Shown here one piece after another: positions 45,355 through 58,869 of a stretch of DNA of 64,000 bases. The position numbers and the translations under genes are program-made. How positions within the stretch are numbered: the stretch's first letter is position 1; each line of letters opens with the position of its first letter. The stretch is from Hordeum vulgare subsp. vulgare (lineage: Eukaryota; Streptophyta; Magnoliopsida; Poales; Poaceae): contig NC_058518.1 of the NCBI RefSeq assembly GCF_904849725.1, forward strand, positions 411,811,081 to 411,875,080, written 5' to 3'. The notes under the pieces were generated by a model. That model saw only the letters and a list, made by a program, of their open reading frames with translations, made no database searches and was not told the DNA's origin.

Positions 45355-46222
45355 CCTGAAGACGGATACATATTAGTCCACAGAATAATTGAAGATATTG
45401 CTGAATCAAAGACAGAATATCTGAACAGAATTTAGCAATTGCACTTGAGCAACAAAGCAAGAATGCATCCTCAAAGTGACGGACGACAAAATTCCGATAA
45501 GGACCACTGCAAACAAGTGTGAGCTAGAATTGCTCGGAACAAACATATGATCGAGATTTCCCCAAACCTCAACCATGCGTCTGTAGGAAGATAGTCCTAT
45601 AAGATACTACTTGATATCCCACCTATGAATTCCTGAAATAACTGGTCATGCAATCTGGTACACGGATACAAGGAGTATTTCACACACCTCCTAAACTAAC
45701 CCGTCACCTGTATCACATCCTTCAACACACAACCAGCATCTTGGACCTTCATCTACAACAGATCCTCGTGATCACAATGATACCAAGTGTGGTAGTACCC
45801 CTGAACAATCTGCACCAGTACTGGGGACATCGGGGTTATCTCACCACTACCAGTATTGAAGCAATAACGAACACCCTCCGTTCTTAGATACTCAGAAATC
45901 TGAATGATGGCGATGTGCGCGGGAATCCCCCGGAGCTCAACTCCCCTGAAACTTAGAGCAGATAGGAGGCACCAAGACAGGATTCCGTCACATCGAAATC
46001 ATATAGACTTCACAAATACCCGCGTGATCCTAAAAAAAATTTGAGCGAGAAAAGGAGTAGAGTTAAGGATTTCCTAAGTCGGGAACCTCACCAGAGCATA
46101 GAAGAGGAGAAAAAAGGATCCTACTCTCCGATATAACTAAGACTCAAAACATTTTCTTGACTCGACTCGGCCAAGTACGATCACACAAAGGCTCCCATGG
46201 TCGTAAGGCTCTGATACCAACT
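45355..46222 (-). other. Chromovirus 5' leader with primer binding site
   Basis: The minus strand reads TGGTATCAGAGCC at 46219-46207, complementary to initiator tRNA-Met, 3 bases inside the 5' LTR. The 850 bases down to the gag ATG hold no frame of interest and are taken as leader. Confidence 0.8.
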
Positions 46223-49200
46223 TGTAACGACCAAGATGCGGTCCTTCCCGATCTGGGGATCGAGGCCCCGAATTGGAAAGAAGCGCATCAAAGCGTCTCG
46301 CAAACAGGTAACACAGCACATACATAATAATAAAGATAGACAATCAAGGATTCAATTACCTTCTCATAAATATCTCAGAGTACATCACACATACAACCAA
46401 GGTAGTTCCGCTACGGACTACAAAACATAGAAAGGCTATGCTACCCTGTCTGCAGGCCCACGACCACGACCACGCCTCAATCTTCTAGATAGTTCACGTA
46501 AAGACGGTCTGTCTCCTCATCGTACTGCCACGCCAGCTGCGTGTCGTCGGGATCATCTGTCTATGGGGTACCTGAACCTGTTGGTATTGTGGAGGAATCC
46601 GTGAGCCACGGGGACTCAGCAATCTAAGACCTTGGTGCCAGAACTAGTCAAGTTATTAGGTAGGATAAGGTGAAGTGTTTAAGGTTGCAGCATCCTAAGG
46701 TTGATTTAGTGGCTAACTTACATAGAACATTTATGAAGGTGGTCTATACTAGTGGTCATGAATACTTGATCACTAAGTGATCCTGAACACCTACCTACGT
46801 CATACATAACCCCACCGTGTTCCCGATCGAAGAGAGATCTTTGAGGGGAGAATCACGGTTACGCACACAGTTGGCAATTTTATTAGCTTTTGTTTAAGTT
46901 ATCTAATACCGAATGTTAACAAAATATTCCAAGTTGCCACATAACCGCGGGCATGGCTTTCCGAAAGATTAAACCCTGCAGGGGTGCTCCAACTAGTCCA
47001 TCACAAACGTACACGGGCCGCAAAGTAATCCTCTATCACGAATCTCGTGATCTCGTCGGATTCCTTAGAGGAAAACCTCAACTCTGGGGAAACCAAAGCT
47101 TCACCGGGATTCCTATACTCAAGATATATCGCTAAGGTAAGACAAGAATAGCAGGACCTCCCGACATGCGATGACCCCGATAAGAGCCGCGTATCTCAGT
47201 CTCAGGACACGCCGGATGGAACTAGCTACGGGTACCAAACCTCAAGTTTCCTTGTGGTGGCCCCAGAGGCAGACCAGTTTGGACCAACACTCATGAGGAG
47301 CACTGGCCCGGGTTGTTGATTAAAGATCCTCGGGATGATCATTCCCTATGCAGATTATTATTAAGTGATTAGCAAATTAACACCAATGTTGGGTCCGGCC
47401 GGACAAGCCTTAGCACTACGCGATTTATCGAGGGGGTCCCCATAACAACCCCGAACATGTTAGGAGCGATCAATATGGAATCAAACACCGGTAGCCCGTA
47501 ACTAAGGCGGCAATAACGGAACAAAGCACCCGGCAAAAGGCTAGGCCTTCCGTCATTTACCAAGTGTATAGGTGCATTAATTAAATAACAGCATTTAAGA
47601 TAATGATATCAAGCTCATGTTAACACATGAGTCAAAGCACCTGCATCTAGCAACGCTAACATTAGTAGCTGAGCAAAGCCTACTTAGCCAATCAAGTTTG
47701 CTAGGAAGGAATCAGTGTTTGGGTTCATGGCATATCAAGAGGCAATTTAATTCAGTGGTAGGCAGCGAGCAGTATGACATGGAAACGCAATCTAGCATAA
47801 CAAGTCTAGAGATGGAATCAAGGTCATATCATCTTGCCTGTGAGATGCTCAGCTTGGAAGGGTTCTTGTTCGTCATGCACGTACTCTCCCGAATCACGTA
47901 CTCGTTACCGATCCCGGTGCTACCCAACATAATAATAACATCCAATGAACAACAGCACCTCAAGATGCAACAAGCACATGATGCATGAGATGAATATGAG
48001 CATGCTTCACTATTTCTATCACTAGCACAAGCAAAAGAAGCTAATACATGTTCCTGGACAGAACTGTAACTTAAGCTATTTTGACATGCATGAGAATGAC
48101 ATGATCATATGCGTCTCGAGAAATCGAAGCAAAACCATATAAAGAACAATACTATCGGAGCTACGGATCAACGGTAATCGACGAAACAACATATGAAGCC
48201 CTACGTGTAAAATCTTCACCACACACTCAAATGGCAAAAATCAGGTATTCCCAGGTTTCCAGGACATATAACAACCCAACATGAATGGATTGGAGCAAGG
48301 AAGAACACCACAACATCAACTAAGCACTCACAAACATCAAAATGACAATACTACACAATCTGCCATAATCTGCATCTTAGCACTTTGTGAGCTACATGCA
48401 ACATAGCTACAACCCTCCAAATATGAAAAATAATATATGTGGCTGTAGCCAACCAAGAATACTACAAGCACAAGCAAGAATCACACCAAAAGGAATTAAA
48501 CACAGGAAGATACAAGGCTGCAAACTTTCCCAAAACCATCAGATCTCAGGGACTTAGTGAAAATTCATGCACCTAACTTTCTGTCTTTGCTCTGAAGCTT
48601 TTTGACAGCACCCAAAACATAACCTAGAGGACTCCAAATGGGATGTAATTTTACAGGGAGCTTCACAAACATATCAGGTCCAAATTCCTAGTACTAAACT
48701 AAGGCTAGATCACAACACAACGACCACCACAGCCTCATCAACAGAGGAAGAAAATATAACTAGATTCTCAGACTTGGTGAAAATCTCAGGTTTTTCACTA
48801 ATCTGGAATTCCAGCCACATGCCCACTTTGTCTAGGCATAACTTGCACACAAGTAACACCAAGAGATAAATGACACCACTATGGTGTAGAGCAAAACCCC
48901 TACTACTACCACACAAAAGCTCAGGCCCATGGGCTCAACCTATTCCATGGAAACAAAGAGCAAACTTGCAACACATCTGAATATGTCAACTCCAGAAAGT
49001 ATCATAATGGAAAAACTAACTTCACCACTGGATTCCTTGGGAGATCCTACCCCAAAATCATATATAATATGTGGGCATTTACTTGGAACAAGTGACCACA
49101 AATTAAGGAAGAGGAAACTACTCCAAATCATGCCTAGTGATTAGTGCATCATTTCATGTAGTTTCACTATATCAACTACTACATGGTTGAGCTCATGTGC

Positions 49201-51094
49201 ACAATGACAAAGTGACATGGGGGTTTGAACCCCATGTTTGTGTCATGCACATCAACTCACAACCACTTCTCTCACTAGATCACCCACACACACACATCCT
49301 CATGCCCTCTCTCATATTAACGTGAGGAGGTGCACAAGTTGCAACTGGGGCTGGTTTACCACCCACATACATCATCACCACACTTCACAAGCACTTGAAC
49401 CAAAGTATAACATGAAGGTAAAATCTACTAAACAAGTAAACTTGGAAACAACACATACATGCACTCCACTATGCTTGCAAGCACAAGATTATACTAGCAC
49501 ATGCACCTACTTATGCATCATCTCATGGTGCCAATCACTCACAAGGTGCACACACAACATGATACTTGCACACACATGCACATCACCATGTGCACACATA
49601 CACACACACATGCACATCACCATGTATGTGCGCAACACACCACCTTCACGTCACACATATATGAACCACACCACTAATGCATTGCAGGAAGGAAAAATAA
49701 TTGTACTCCTTTTAATGCCCATTATTTAGGCACAAGAAGTAGCAAAGAAAACAAAAATAAGAAAGAAAGAAGAAAATAGCAAAAGGGGTTGGAAGGGATT
49801 CGAACCCTGTACCCCATAGTGCACCACACTTCATCCTACCACTCTGCTGCTGACCAAGCTCGATAGTGCAGGGAAGTTTAACAGGATAAAACACCCCCGT
49901 GCGCTACTGCTACTGAGCCAAAACAAAGGAGAATTAAAAAGGGGAGGTGGCAACCCTGGGACTCGAACCCACGCCCACCTGCAACTACACACAGACACAC
50001 AGCATCTGCCGCTACGCTACGCTCGAATACTTGGTGTAACCAAGGGAGTTAGCAAGGTAACCCATTGAGGCGGGTGTGCCCTGCTACTCACAGAGTCGCC
50101 GACGGCAGCAAGCCACCGGAGCGAGCCTACATGCTCCACTGCTGCTCTGCGCTACGATGAAAGGAACTACTGCTACTGCTGCTACGCGGGGAAGATCTCT
50201 GCTACTTTTGCAACGCCGAGACACACCACATCAACTACACACACGAACTGTTGTTGCTGCTGCTCGGCAGAGAGCTCAGCGACAGTGAGGTCGCCGGCTG
50301 CCTCGTCGTGCTACTGCTGCTGCTACGCCACCGGAGGCCGGAGCAGAACGAGGAGAAGGAAGCACTAGAGAACTACTACTACTGCCCTAGATCCATCTAG
50401 ACGCCACGCACAACCACCACCTGCACCTGCTACCGTCTACAAACATAGAAGCACGCACGCATACACATGGAACCGGGCTGATCTACAGAGGGGGAAAGCA
50501 GGAGAGGTTAATCCGCACCTTGGGGAGGAAGAAGGGGTTTGGATCGGGGAAGATGGCGCCGGAGATGAGGCAGATCGACGATAACGAAGCCCTGAACAGC
50601 AGACCGAAGAAGAGGAGGCAGACCACCGGGTTCGCGCCGTTGACGAGGTCGAGCTCGTCGGTGTGGTCGCTTCCCGACTCTACCGATGATGGGAATGGAA
50701 CGCGGGACGCACCCCCGATCTTCTGGACATGGCCGCCGTCGCCGGAGATGACTGGAGGCAGGGGATCGACGGCGGGCTCCTTCTCTGCTACTCTGCTAAC
50801 TCCTACAGAGTACTTACCTTGGGGAGGAAGGGAGAGATGGAGGGGAAGAAGAGAGGTGGCGGCGGCAGGAGTGAATGGAGAGGAACCCTAGGCGAGGGGG
50901 GGGGGCACGGACACCCAGGTTATATGGGGCCCCTCGACGTTTGAGCAACAGCGTCACTGCCCGCTCTCTCTTGCACACTGAAGGAAAGCGAGGGAAGGAA
51001 AACAACGGCGTCGGGAGGAGGACGAAAGGCGGATGGGCCACCTGCGCGAGGGAGGAAGGGAAAGGGCCGCCACGGAGAGGGAGCCCACTGGCGC
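46223..51094 (-). repeat. 5' LTR of the chromovirus, larger part
   Basis: Matches 35331-40217 of the other LTR. It is interrupted after ...CACTGGCGC by the Tat-lineage element; the GGCGC at 51090-51094 is the target duplication. Confidence 0.9.
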
Positions 51095-51652
51095 TGATGG
51101 GGTTATAGTCCTAGGGTAGGGTCATAGGCCTGCCCTGTGGGGCCTACCCAAGGACTACCCTTCATAAAGGACAAGGCCCTTAGTCAGTTCCGACTGAATT
51201 AAGGACTTCCCATCATCCAGTCGGTGACGATTCCTCCATCCTCCAGTCGGAGATGAGCATTCGGAGCGTATCAAGCTTACCGACTCGATTCCACTCTGTA
51301 CATCGTAAGCCCCTTGGAGAGCAACGGTCGTACGTTTCCATATACCTTTATTAGCATTTAAGACATACGTTACCTATAACGTATGCAGTTATTCACCACT
51401 ACTCCACCCCTACGCACCAAAACGTTGTGAAGGGTAGCGCACTCTATATAAGCCGCCCTTCCCCACCGGTGCAGGGGTTAGCAATTCACTGTAATCCATA
51501 TTCCACTCGACAACAAGCTCCCAAGAGCACTGAGACATAGGGCTTTTACCTCCATGGTAGAGGGGCCTGAACTCATACAACCTCGCCGTAGCTAAGGCTC
51601 TGCCCATCCTTTCGTACCCTACACATCTACTGTCAGACTTATACCCACGACA
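51095..51652 (+). repeat. 5' LTR of the Tat-lineage element
   Basis: TATATAA at 51445-51451 is the likely promoter TATA box, about 205 bases before the LTR end. The LTR repeats the AGTCGG motif several times and carries a short GCATACGTTA inverted element near 51366-51390. Confidence 0.9.
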
Positions 51653-51654
51653 GT

Positions 51655-51672
51655 TGGCGCCCACTGTGGGGC
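51655..51672 (+). other. Primer binding site, tRNA-Lys-like
   Basis: TGGCGCCCACTGTGGGGC begins 2 bases after the LTR. It matches the complement of the plant tRNA-Lys 3' end except in the middle. This version is common in this lineage. Confidence 0.7.
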
Positions 51673-51719
51673 AGGCGTCTAAGCGACTTCCGGCGAGTTT
51701 GCAACTACATCTTTTCATC

Positions 51720-52787
51720 ATGTCATCCGGTGGAGATCTGAGCATGGGTCACGAGATCCTCTTCGGCGCTCTCTCCTTCATCGTCGACGATTCGGCATGG
51801 CTTCGGGATGCCCCTCTTGAAGTCGAGGCGCTCCCCAGTTGCGGGGCTACGCACTTCCTTGCCGGCGCCCGCGGTATTCTTCTTCTCCAGCAGTCGGCTC
51901 CGGTGTCGACCTACGCCGCCATCGCGCGCCGCAACAAGCGGTCCCGCCGTCCGCGGCTCCAGCGTTGGGTGCAACACGCCCAGGCGCGCCAGAACGCGTC
52001 CTCACAAGTGGCGGTCCTAGAGTCGGTTGTGGTTGCACCGCCGTCCCAGCCCTCGGACTCAGTTCCGATTGAGTTTCCTTCCGAGTACTTGGGTCGTGGG
52101 CCTGCAGCTGAGGTGCACATGGCCAACTCCCATGAAAGTCCCCGCAAAACTGGCCGGAACGAGCACGAGGTCGGCGAAACATCCGGCGCTCGCCGTCAGC
52201 CCCACCGTTCTGCCAGTCGGCACACTCGGCGGAGCAACGTGGAGGTGTTTCGCACACCCGTCCTCAACCTGGCTGCCGCCGCCAGGATAGCCGATTCTCT
52301 CCAGCTGACTGATTCAGAGGCTGGCAGAGGGATCGAGCAAATCCGTGCCCTGCTGCATATGGCGCAGCAGCAAAATTCAGCGGTCTCCCAGTCGCACAAC
52401 AGGATTCACAATAGTTCTGTTCACGCGAACACGCATCGGTCCGTTCACAGCCCCGGTTCTCATCAGCGACATAGGGGAGGCAGTCGTTCCATGAATCCCG
52501 AAGATCGTCGCCGCTCACGCACCCCTCCGCGGGGTGGGCCCTATGGGCCCCGACATCATGATGATCGGCGTTCAGTCGGTGACACTTATGATCCAAGGCC
52601 CGACGCGAGAGGGCATATCGCCCAGAGGAGGGTTGACAGGGGCCGAGCCCACCGCGATGGTCACGATATGGACCGTCCGAGTGGAAGCAGGACCATCGCC
52701 TCTGACCCGAGTGTTTCAGTCGAGCCATCCGTTCGACTGACATCCCTCCCAACTTCCAATTGGCGACGGGGATCAGCAAGTTTATAG
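51720..52787 (+). pseudogene. Tat-lineage gag, N-terminal part
   Basis: Starts at ATG 51720, 48 bases after the primer site; the frame is open upstream but that part lies in the primer site. It is Arg/Ser/His-rich from residue 120 with an RSRTPPR-like basic tract near 52510, typical of the long disordered gag N terminus of this lineage. The frame ends at 52787 while the gag core begins in another frame near 52760, so there is a frameshift at about 52740-52785. Confidence 0.7.
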
Positions 52788-54367
52788 GAGAATCCAAGCC
52801 AGAAACGTGGCTGGACGACTACCGAGTGGCAGTCCAGATCGGAGGAGGGGACGACCACGTCGCCATGAAACACCTCCCTCTGATGCTCGACGGCTCGGCA
52901 CGAGCGTGGCTAAACCAGTTGGCTCCCTCAAGCATCTACATCTGGGCAGATCTGGCCCGAGTCATCATCAGGACCTTCGAAGGGACGTGCAAACGCCCTG
53001 CTGGCCTCGTGGAGCTCCAGCACTGCATCCAGAAGCAGAATGAGCCCCTGCGCGATTTCATTCAGCGTTGGACGACCCTCTACCACACGGTGGAGAACGT
53101 CACAGAGCACCAAGCAGTCTGCGCCTTCAAGGCAGGCGTGCGGTACAGAGATTTGTACCTGAAGTTCGGTCGAACAGGCGACATCTCCATGAGTAAGATG
53201 ATGGAGATAGCGGCACACTATGCAAATGGCGAAGAAGAGGACCGCATTCATAGCGGCAAGCACAAAGCAGTCGCCGATGGAGATGGGAACGGCACTCGGA
53301 AGCAGAAGCAGAAAGCTCCGTCCACTCCGCAGGCAGAGGCCGCAGCCGTTACCAATGCCAAGTTCAAGGGCAAAGGGAAGGCTCAGTTCAGCCCCAAGAA
53401 GAAGCAGTTCGGAAACCCCATCTTGGACCAGCCATGTCCAATTCACACGAAGATGGATGAAGAGGGAAACGCCATATATCTGAAGCATACCACTCGGAAA
53501 TGTCGCCTCCTGATCCAGGGGTTCAGTGAAGGGCAGCCGAGTGAAAAGGACAATGAACAGGATGAGGAGGACAAGGAGGATCCGTTCCCCCAAGTCCATG
53601 CAACACTGATGATTTTTGCTGACGTTGAGAGCAAGAGTCGACTGAAGCTAGTGAACAGGGAGGTGAACATGAACATGGCCACGCCGACCAACCCCACGTT
53701 CCTCAAATGTCCTCAGACTGCGATCACCTTTGACCAGTCGGATCATCCAGCACACGTACCCACCCCAGGGAGCCAGGCCCTGGTCATCGACCCAGTGGTG
53801 GAAGGAGTCCGACTGCGCAAAGTCCTCATGGACGGCGGCAGTGGCTTGAACATCATGTATGCTGACACTCTCAAGGGGATGGGCATTCCGATGTCCAAAC
53901 TTAGCGAGAGCAGCATGCAGTTCCATGGAGTCGTCCCTGGACGAAAGGCCAAGTCACTCGGCCAGATCGCGTTGGACGTCGTCTTCGGCTTTGACAAGAA
54001 CTTCCGCAAGGAAAAGCTGACGTTCGAGGTGGTGGACTTCCAGAGTGCGTACCATGCAATTCTGGGCCGCCCGGCGTATGCGCGTTTCATGGCCCGTCCA
54101 TGTTACGTGTACCTAAAGCTGAAGATGCCAGGCCCAAAAGGTGTGATCACTATCACAGGCAATCGGCAGCGGGCTGAGGAGTGTCTGCAGCAGGGATCGA
54201 GGATCGTCGATCAGCAGATGGCTGTCCTCGAGCTTGACGAGTACAAGAAAACAGTCGACCCCGCTGACTTGATGCGTTCGAAGAAGCCAACTTTGGAGTC
54301 CGCTTCCAGTCGACGGGAGAGACGAAGAAGGTCAGCATCCACCCGACGGACGACACCGCTGCCCTGA
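52760..54367 (+). pseudogene. Tat-lineage gag core and aspartic protease
   Basis: The frame opens in the retrotransposon gag domain (WLDDYRVAVQ, then ARAWLNQLAPSSIYIW near 52900). It passes a Cys/His segment (CPIHTKMDEEGN...HTTRKC near 53435-53500) and reaches a protease with DGGSGLNIMY near 53830 and ILGRPAYARF near 54060. The natural reading would then move to the RT frame near 54300, where the present frame becomes basic nonsense and stops at 54365-54367. The peptide before 52760 belongs to the other gag frame. Confidence 0.8.
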
Positions 54368-54399
54368 CGAACATCTCCACCACCCTCGATCCTAAATAG

Positions 54400-55788
54400 G
54401 AAGCCGAGCTCACCCAATTCCTTCATGAGAACTGGGACATCTTCGCATGGAAGCCCGCTGACATGCCAGGTGTACCCAGGGAGTTGGCTGAGCACCGACT
54501 GCATGTGGATCCCGCCGCTCGGCCTGTCCGAGAATGCCTGCGTCGGTCTGCCACGCACAAGAGGAAGGCAATCAGAGAAGAGGTGGCTAAACTTTTGGCA
54601 GCCAACTTCATTCGCGAGGTACACCACTCCGAGTGGCTCGCCGATATTGTCATGGTGCCCAAGAAAGACAAGTCGCTCCGAATGTGCATCGACTTCAAGC
54701 ATCTCAATAAGGTCTGCCCGAAAGACCATTTTCCGCTCCCCCGCATCATTCAAATTGTCGATTCGACTGCGGGTTGCGAGCGGTTGTCATTCCTTGATGC
54801 CTACTCGGGCTATCATCAGATCCGTCTGTATGGCCCCGATAAATTAAAAACAGCCTTCATCACCCCATTCGGGTGCTTCTGCTACATCACTATGCCATTT
54901 GGTTTGAAGAATGCAGGAGCAACCTTTATGCGCATGATCCAAAAATGCCTCCTCGACCAGATCGGTCGGAATGTGGAGGCGTATATGGATGATATCGTAG
55001 TCAAGTCACGCAAAGGTTCCGACCTGCTGACTGACTTGGCAGAAACATTCGCCGACCTTTGTAGGTACGATATCAAGCTCAATCCAGCCAAGTGTTCATT
55101 CGGCGTTCCCAGCGGAAAGTTACTCGGTTTCTTCATTTCCGAACGAAGGATCGATGTCAACCCCGAAAAGATCGGGACCATCGTCCGAATGGAGCGGCCG
55201 GTCAGAATACACGATGTTCAAAGACTCACAGGTTGCCTAGCGGCTTTGAGCAGGTTTATCAGTCGACTCGGTGAGAAGGCACTTCCTCTGTACCGACTCA
55301 TGAAGAAATCAGATACTTTCGAGTGGACAGGCGAAGCCCAAATCGCATTCGACGACCTGAAAGTCCTACTTTCCATCCAACTGGTTCTTACTGCTCCGCT
55401 CAGTAAAGAACCCCTTCTTCTGTACATCGCGGCTACAAATCAAGTCGTCAGCACTGTTCTCACAGTCGAACGGGAAGAAGAAGGCAAATCATACAAGGTT
55501 CAGCGGCCAGTGTATTATGTCTCCGAAGTCCTGACTCCTTCCAAGCAGAGGTATCCCCATTATCAAAAACTTATCTACGGGATTTACATGACTGCGAAGA
55601 AGGTGGCTCATTATTTTCAAGACCACTCGGTGTCCGTTGTTTCTGATGCTCCGTTGTCGGAAATCCTACACAATCGGGACGCATCGGGCCGAGTGGCGAA
55701 GTGGGCAATGGAGATGTTATACTGCGACATCAGGTTCGAGGCCAAGAAAGCTATAAAGTCTCAAGCTCTGGCTGACTTCATAGCATAA
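54400..55788 (+). pseudogene. Tat-lineage reverse transcriptase and RNase H
   Basis: The RT frame is readable from about 54310 but has a TAG at 54397-54399; after it the frame is open to TAA 55786-55788. RT landmarks: MCIDFKHLNKVCPKDHFPLP (near 54680), FLDAYSGYHQI (near 54790), FGLKNAGATFMR (near 54900) and the catalytic YMDD (near 54985). RNase H covers about 55400-55770. The TAA falls at the start of the linker to the second RNase H, where the lineage normally has glutamate (ADFIA-x-W), and reading continues in frame. Confidence 0.85.
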
Positions 55789-57612
55789 TGGGTAGAACAA
55801 CAGCAACCGACCCACATCTACTCGGCTCATTGGACAATGTTCTTCGATGGGTCCAAGATGTTGAATGGCTCCGGCTCTGGCGTTGTGATCATATCGCCAA
55901 AGGGTGACAAACTCAAGTACGTGTTGCAGATACACTTTGATTCCTCCAATAACGAGGCAGAGTATGAAGCTCTCCTTTATGGACTGCGCATGGCCATCGC
56001 ACTCGGCGTCCGTCGCCTGATGGTCTATGGCGATTCGGATTTGGTGGTTAATCAAGTGATGAAGGAGTGGGACGTCAGGAACCCCACCATGACCAAATAC
56101 TGCAATGCAGTGAGGAAGCTCGAGAAAAAGTTTGAAGGTCTGGAACTCCACCATGTTCCGCGACTGAAAAACCAAGCAGCTGATGAGTTGGCAAAACTCG
56201 GATCCACTCGGAGACCAGTCTCGAGTGATGTCTGCCTCGAGCACCTCCACCTTCCCTCAGTTAAAGAAGATCCTTTCACAAAGGAACCAGTACAACCAAA
56301 AAGCTCGACAGATCCGACTGAAGTCGAAGTCCCTGCTGTGGTTGATTTGATCATGGAGATTCTTGCTATCATCCCCAATTGGACTGTGTCGTTTATTGCA
56401 TACATCCTGAGGCAAGAATTACCAGAAGACGAAGTCCAAGCAAGACAGATCATCTGCAGGTCAAAGTCGTTCACTGTCGTTGATGGCCAGATGTACAAAG
56501 AAAGCGTTTCAGGCGTCCTTCAACGATGCATCTCCCCTGAGGAGGGACAGTTAATCCTGGAAGAAATTCACTCGGGAACCTGCGGTCATCACGCCTCCTC
56601 AAGGGGAATCATCGCCAAAGCATTCAAAGCTGGCTTCTTTTGGCTGCAGGCGAATGAAATGGCGAAAGATATGGTCGATCGATGTGAAGGCTGTCAGTTC
56701 TACTCTAACAAGTCCCACAAACCAACATCTGCGTTGAAGGCAATCCCTCTTGTTTGGCCGTTTGCAGTATGGGGATTAGATACAGTCGGTCCAGTCAGGA
56801 CAGGCCAAGGGGGATTCACACATCTGTTGGTGGCAGTCGACAAGTTCACAAAGTGGATTGAAGCCAAGCCCATCAAAAAGCTCGACGCCCTTACGGCCAT
56901 CAAGTTTGTCAGGGACATCATCTCCAAATTCGGGGTACCTCACAGCATAATCACTGACAATGGAACAAACTTTGACTCAGACAGATTCAAAAGTTTCTGT
57001 ACAGGCCAAGGTATCCGAGTGGATTTTGCATCCGTGGCGCATCCCCAAACAAACGGGCAAGCAGAGCGGGCGAATGGACTTATTCTGCAAGGTTTGAAGC
57101 CTCGACTCCTGCGAGAAGTGGGGCATGCCGCCGGCGCATGGGTCACCGAGCTGCCTTCGGTGCTTTGGGGTCTCCGCACAACCCCAAACAGATCTACAGG
57201 GCGATCCCCATTCTTCCTCGTTTACGGAGCAGAGGCAGTCCTTCCGAGTGACTTGCTTCACAACGCTCCACGAGTTGAACTCTTCTCCGAATCTGAAGTA
57301 GAGCAAGCAAGGCAAGACGGAGTGGATCTTCTAGAGGAGGAGCGCGAGATGGCACTGACTCGCTCAACCATTTATCAACAAGACTTGCGGCGTTTTCACG
57401 CGCGACACGTCAGGAGTCGTACATTCCAAGCAGGCGACCTGGTGCTCCGACTGGATCAGCAGAGACCTCACAAGTTGGCTCCCGCCTGGGAAGGACCCTT
57501 CATCATCTCCAAGGTGCTGAACAACGGAGCATATCGACTCGACAACCTCGACAGGGAAACGGACGAGCCGCGAGCATGGAACGGAGATCTCCTGAAGCGC
57601 TTCTACACGTGA
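55789..57612 (+). pseudogene. Tat-lineage second RNase H and integrase
   Basis: In frame with the RT part. The second RNase H begins with FFDGSKMLNGSGSG (near 55840) and includes NNEAEYEALLYGL (near 55950) and YGDSDLVVNQ (near 56030). Integrase follows with the HHCC finger (HHASSRG to CEGCQ, about 56590-56700) and the DDE triad at WGLDTVGP (56770), ITDNGTNF (56950) and NGQAERANG (57050). The C-terminal part has the GDLVLRL and APAWEGPF motifs. The stop is at 57610-57612. ATG 55837 is internal and not a natural start. All catalytic residues appear present. Confidence 0.85.
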
Positions 57613-57725
57613 CTATCGACTGAAGCAATGTAAAGAACAAGTATCGTTGAAGTAATACAAAGCAGATTGAGTTTTTGCAGATTCAAAATTCTTCCGCGGT
57701 CGCAGACTCCGGTCTCAAAAAAAAA

Positions 57726-58694
57726 ACTTAGCTGCGATCCAGAATCGCCTAAGTACAAACTTTCTCCGAGTGTGCACTAAACGTCGCACTCGGGGACTTA
57801 TCTGCGATCAAGAATCGCCTAAGTACAAACTTTCTCCGAGTGTGCACTAAACGTCGCACTCGGGGACTTAGCTGCGATCAAGAATCGCCTAAGTACAAAC
57901 TTTCTCCGAGTGTGCACCAAACGTCGCACTCGGGGACTTAGCTGCGATCAAGAATCGCCTAAGTACAAACTTTCTCCGAGTATGCACCAAACGTCGCACT
58001 CGGGGACTTAGCTGCGATCAAGAATCGCCTAAGTACAAACTTTCTCCGAGTATGCACCAAATGTCGCACTCGGGGACTTAGCTGCGATCAAGAATCGCCT
58101 AAGTACAAACTTTCTCCGAGTGTGCACTAAACGTCGCACTCGGGGACTTAGCTGCGATCAAGAATCGCCTAAGTACAAACTTTCTCCGAGTGTGCACCAA
58201 ACGTCGCACTCGGGGACTTAGCTGCGATCAAGAATCGCCTAAGTACAAACTTTCTCCGAGTATGCACCAAACGTCGCACTAGGGGTCTTAGCTGCGATCA
58301 AGAATCGCCTAAGTACAAACTTTCTCCGAGTATGCACCAAACGTCGCACTCGGGGACTTAGCTGCGATCAAGAATCGCCTAAGTACAAACTTTCTCTGAG
58401 TGTGCACCAAACGTCGCACTCGGGGACTTAGCTGCGATCAAGAATCGCCTAAGTACAAACTTTCTCTGAGTGTGCACCAAACGTCACACTCGGGGACTTA
58501 GCTGCGATCAAGAATCGCCTAAGTACAAACTTTCTCCGAGTGTGCACCAAACGTCGCACTCGAGGACTTAGCTGCGATCAAGAATCGCCTAAGTACAAAC
58601 TTTCTCCGAGTGTGCACTAAACGTCGCACTCGAGGACTTAGCTGCAATCAAGAATCGCCTAAGTACAAACTTTCTCCGAGTGTGCACACTCAGA
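57726..58694 (+). repeat. 70-bp tandem array, 13 full units plus a partial
   Basis: The unit begins ACTTAGCTGCGATC and repeats at exactly 70-base steps from 57726 to 58636. Units differ by one or a few bases (CACTAA/CACCAA, TGTG/TATG). Each unit can form two stems: CCGAGTG with CACTCGG, and CTTAG/GCGAT with ATCGC/CTAAG. The array lies between the integrase stop and the 3' end of the antisense gene. Confidence 0.95.
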
Positions 58695-58701
58695 GACTTA
58701 G

Positions 58702-58869
58702 CAGACCCTCATTGAAGCTCATGTAGATGTCAAGACAAATGACAATTACATGAGTAGCAGAATCTCATTGAGGCTCATGTAGATGTCAACACAACTGACA
58801 ATTACATGAGTAGCAGAACCTCATTGAGGCTCATGTAGATGTCAAGACAACTGACAATGACATGAGTAA
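58702..58869 (+). repeat. 56-bp tandem repeat, three units, plus one dispersed copy
   Basis: Units start at 58702, 58758 and 58814 (CAGAMCCTCATTGAGGCTCA type), and a fourth copy lies at 58985-59036. Each has an ATTGAxGCTCATGTAGATGTC core and ends in TTACATGAGTA. Between 58870 and 58980 the first repeat family reappears as a degraded unit. Confidence 0.85.

Noticed and set aside
57726..58694. CRISPR array
   Set aside because: Units are contiguous 70-bp repeats with no unique spacers, inside a plant retrotransposon.
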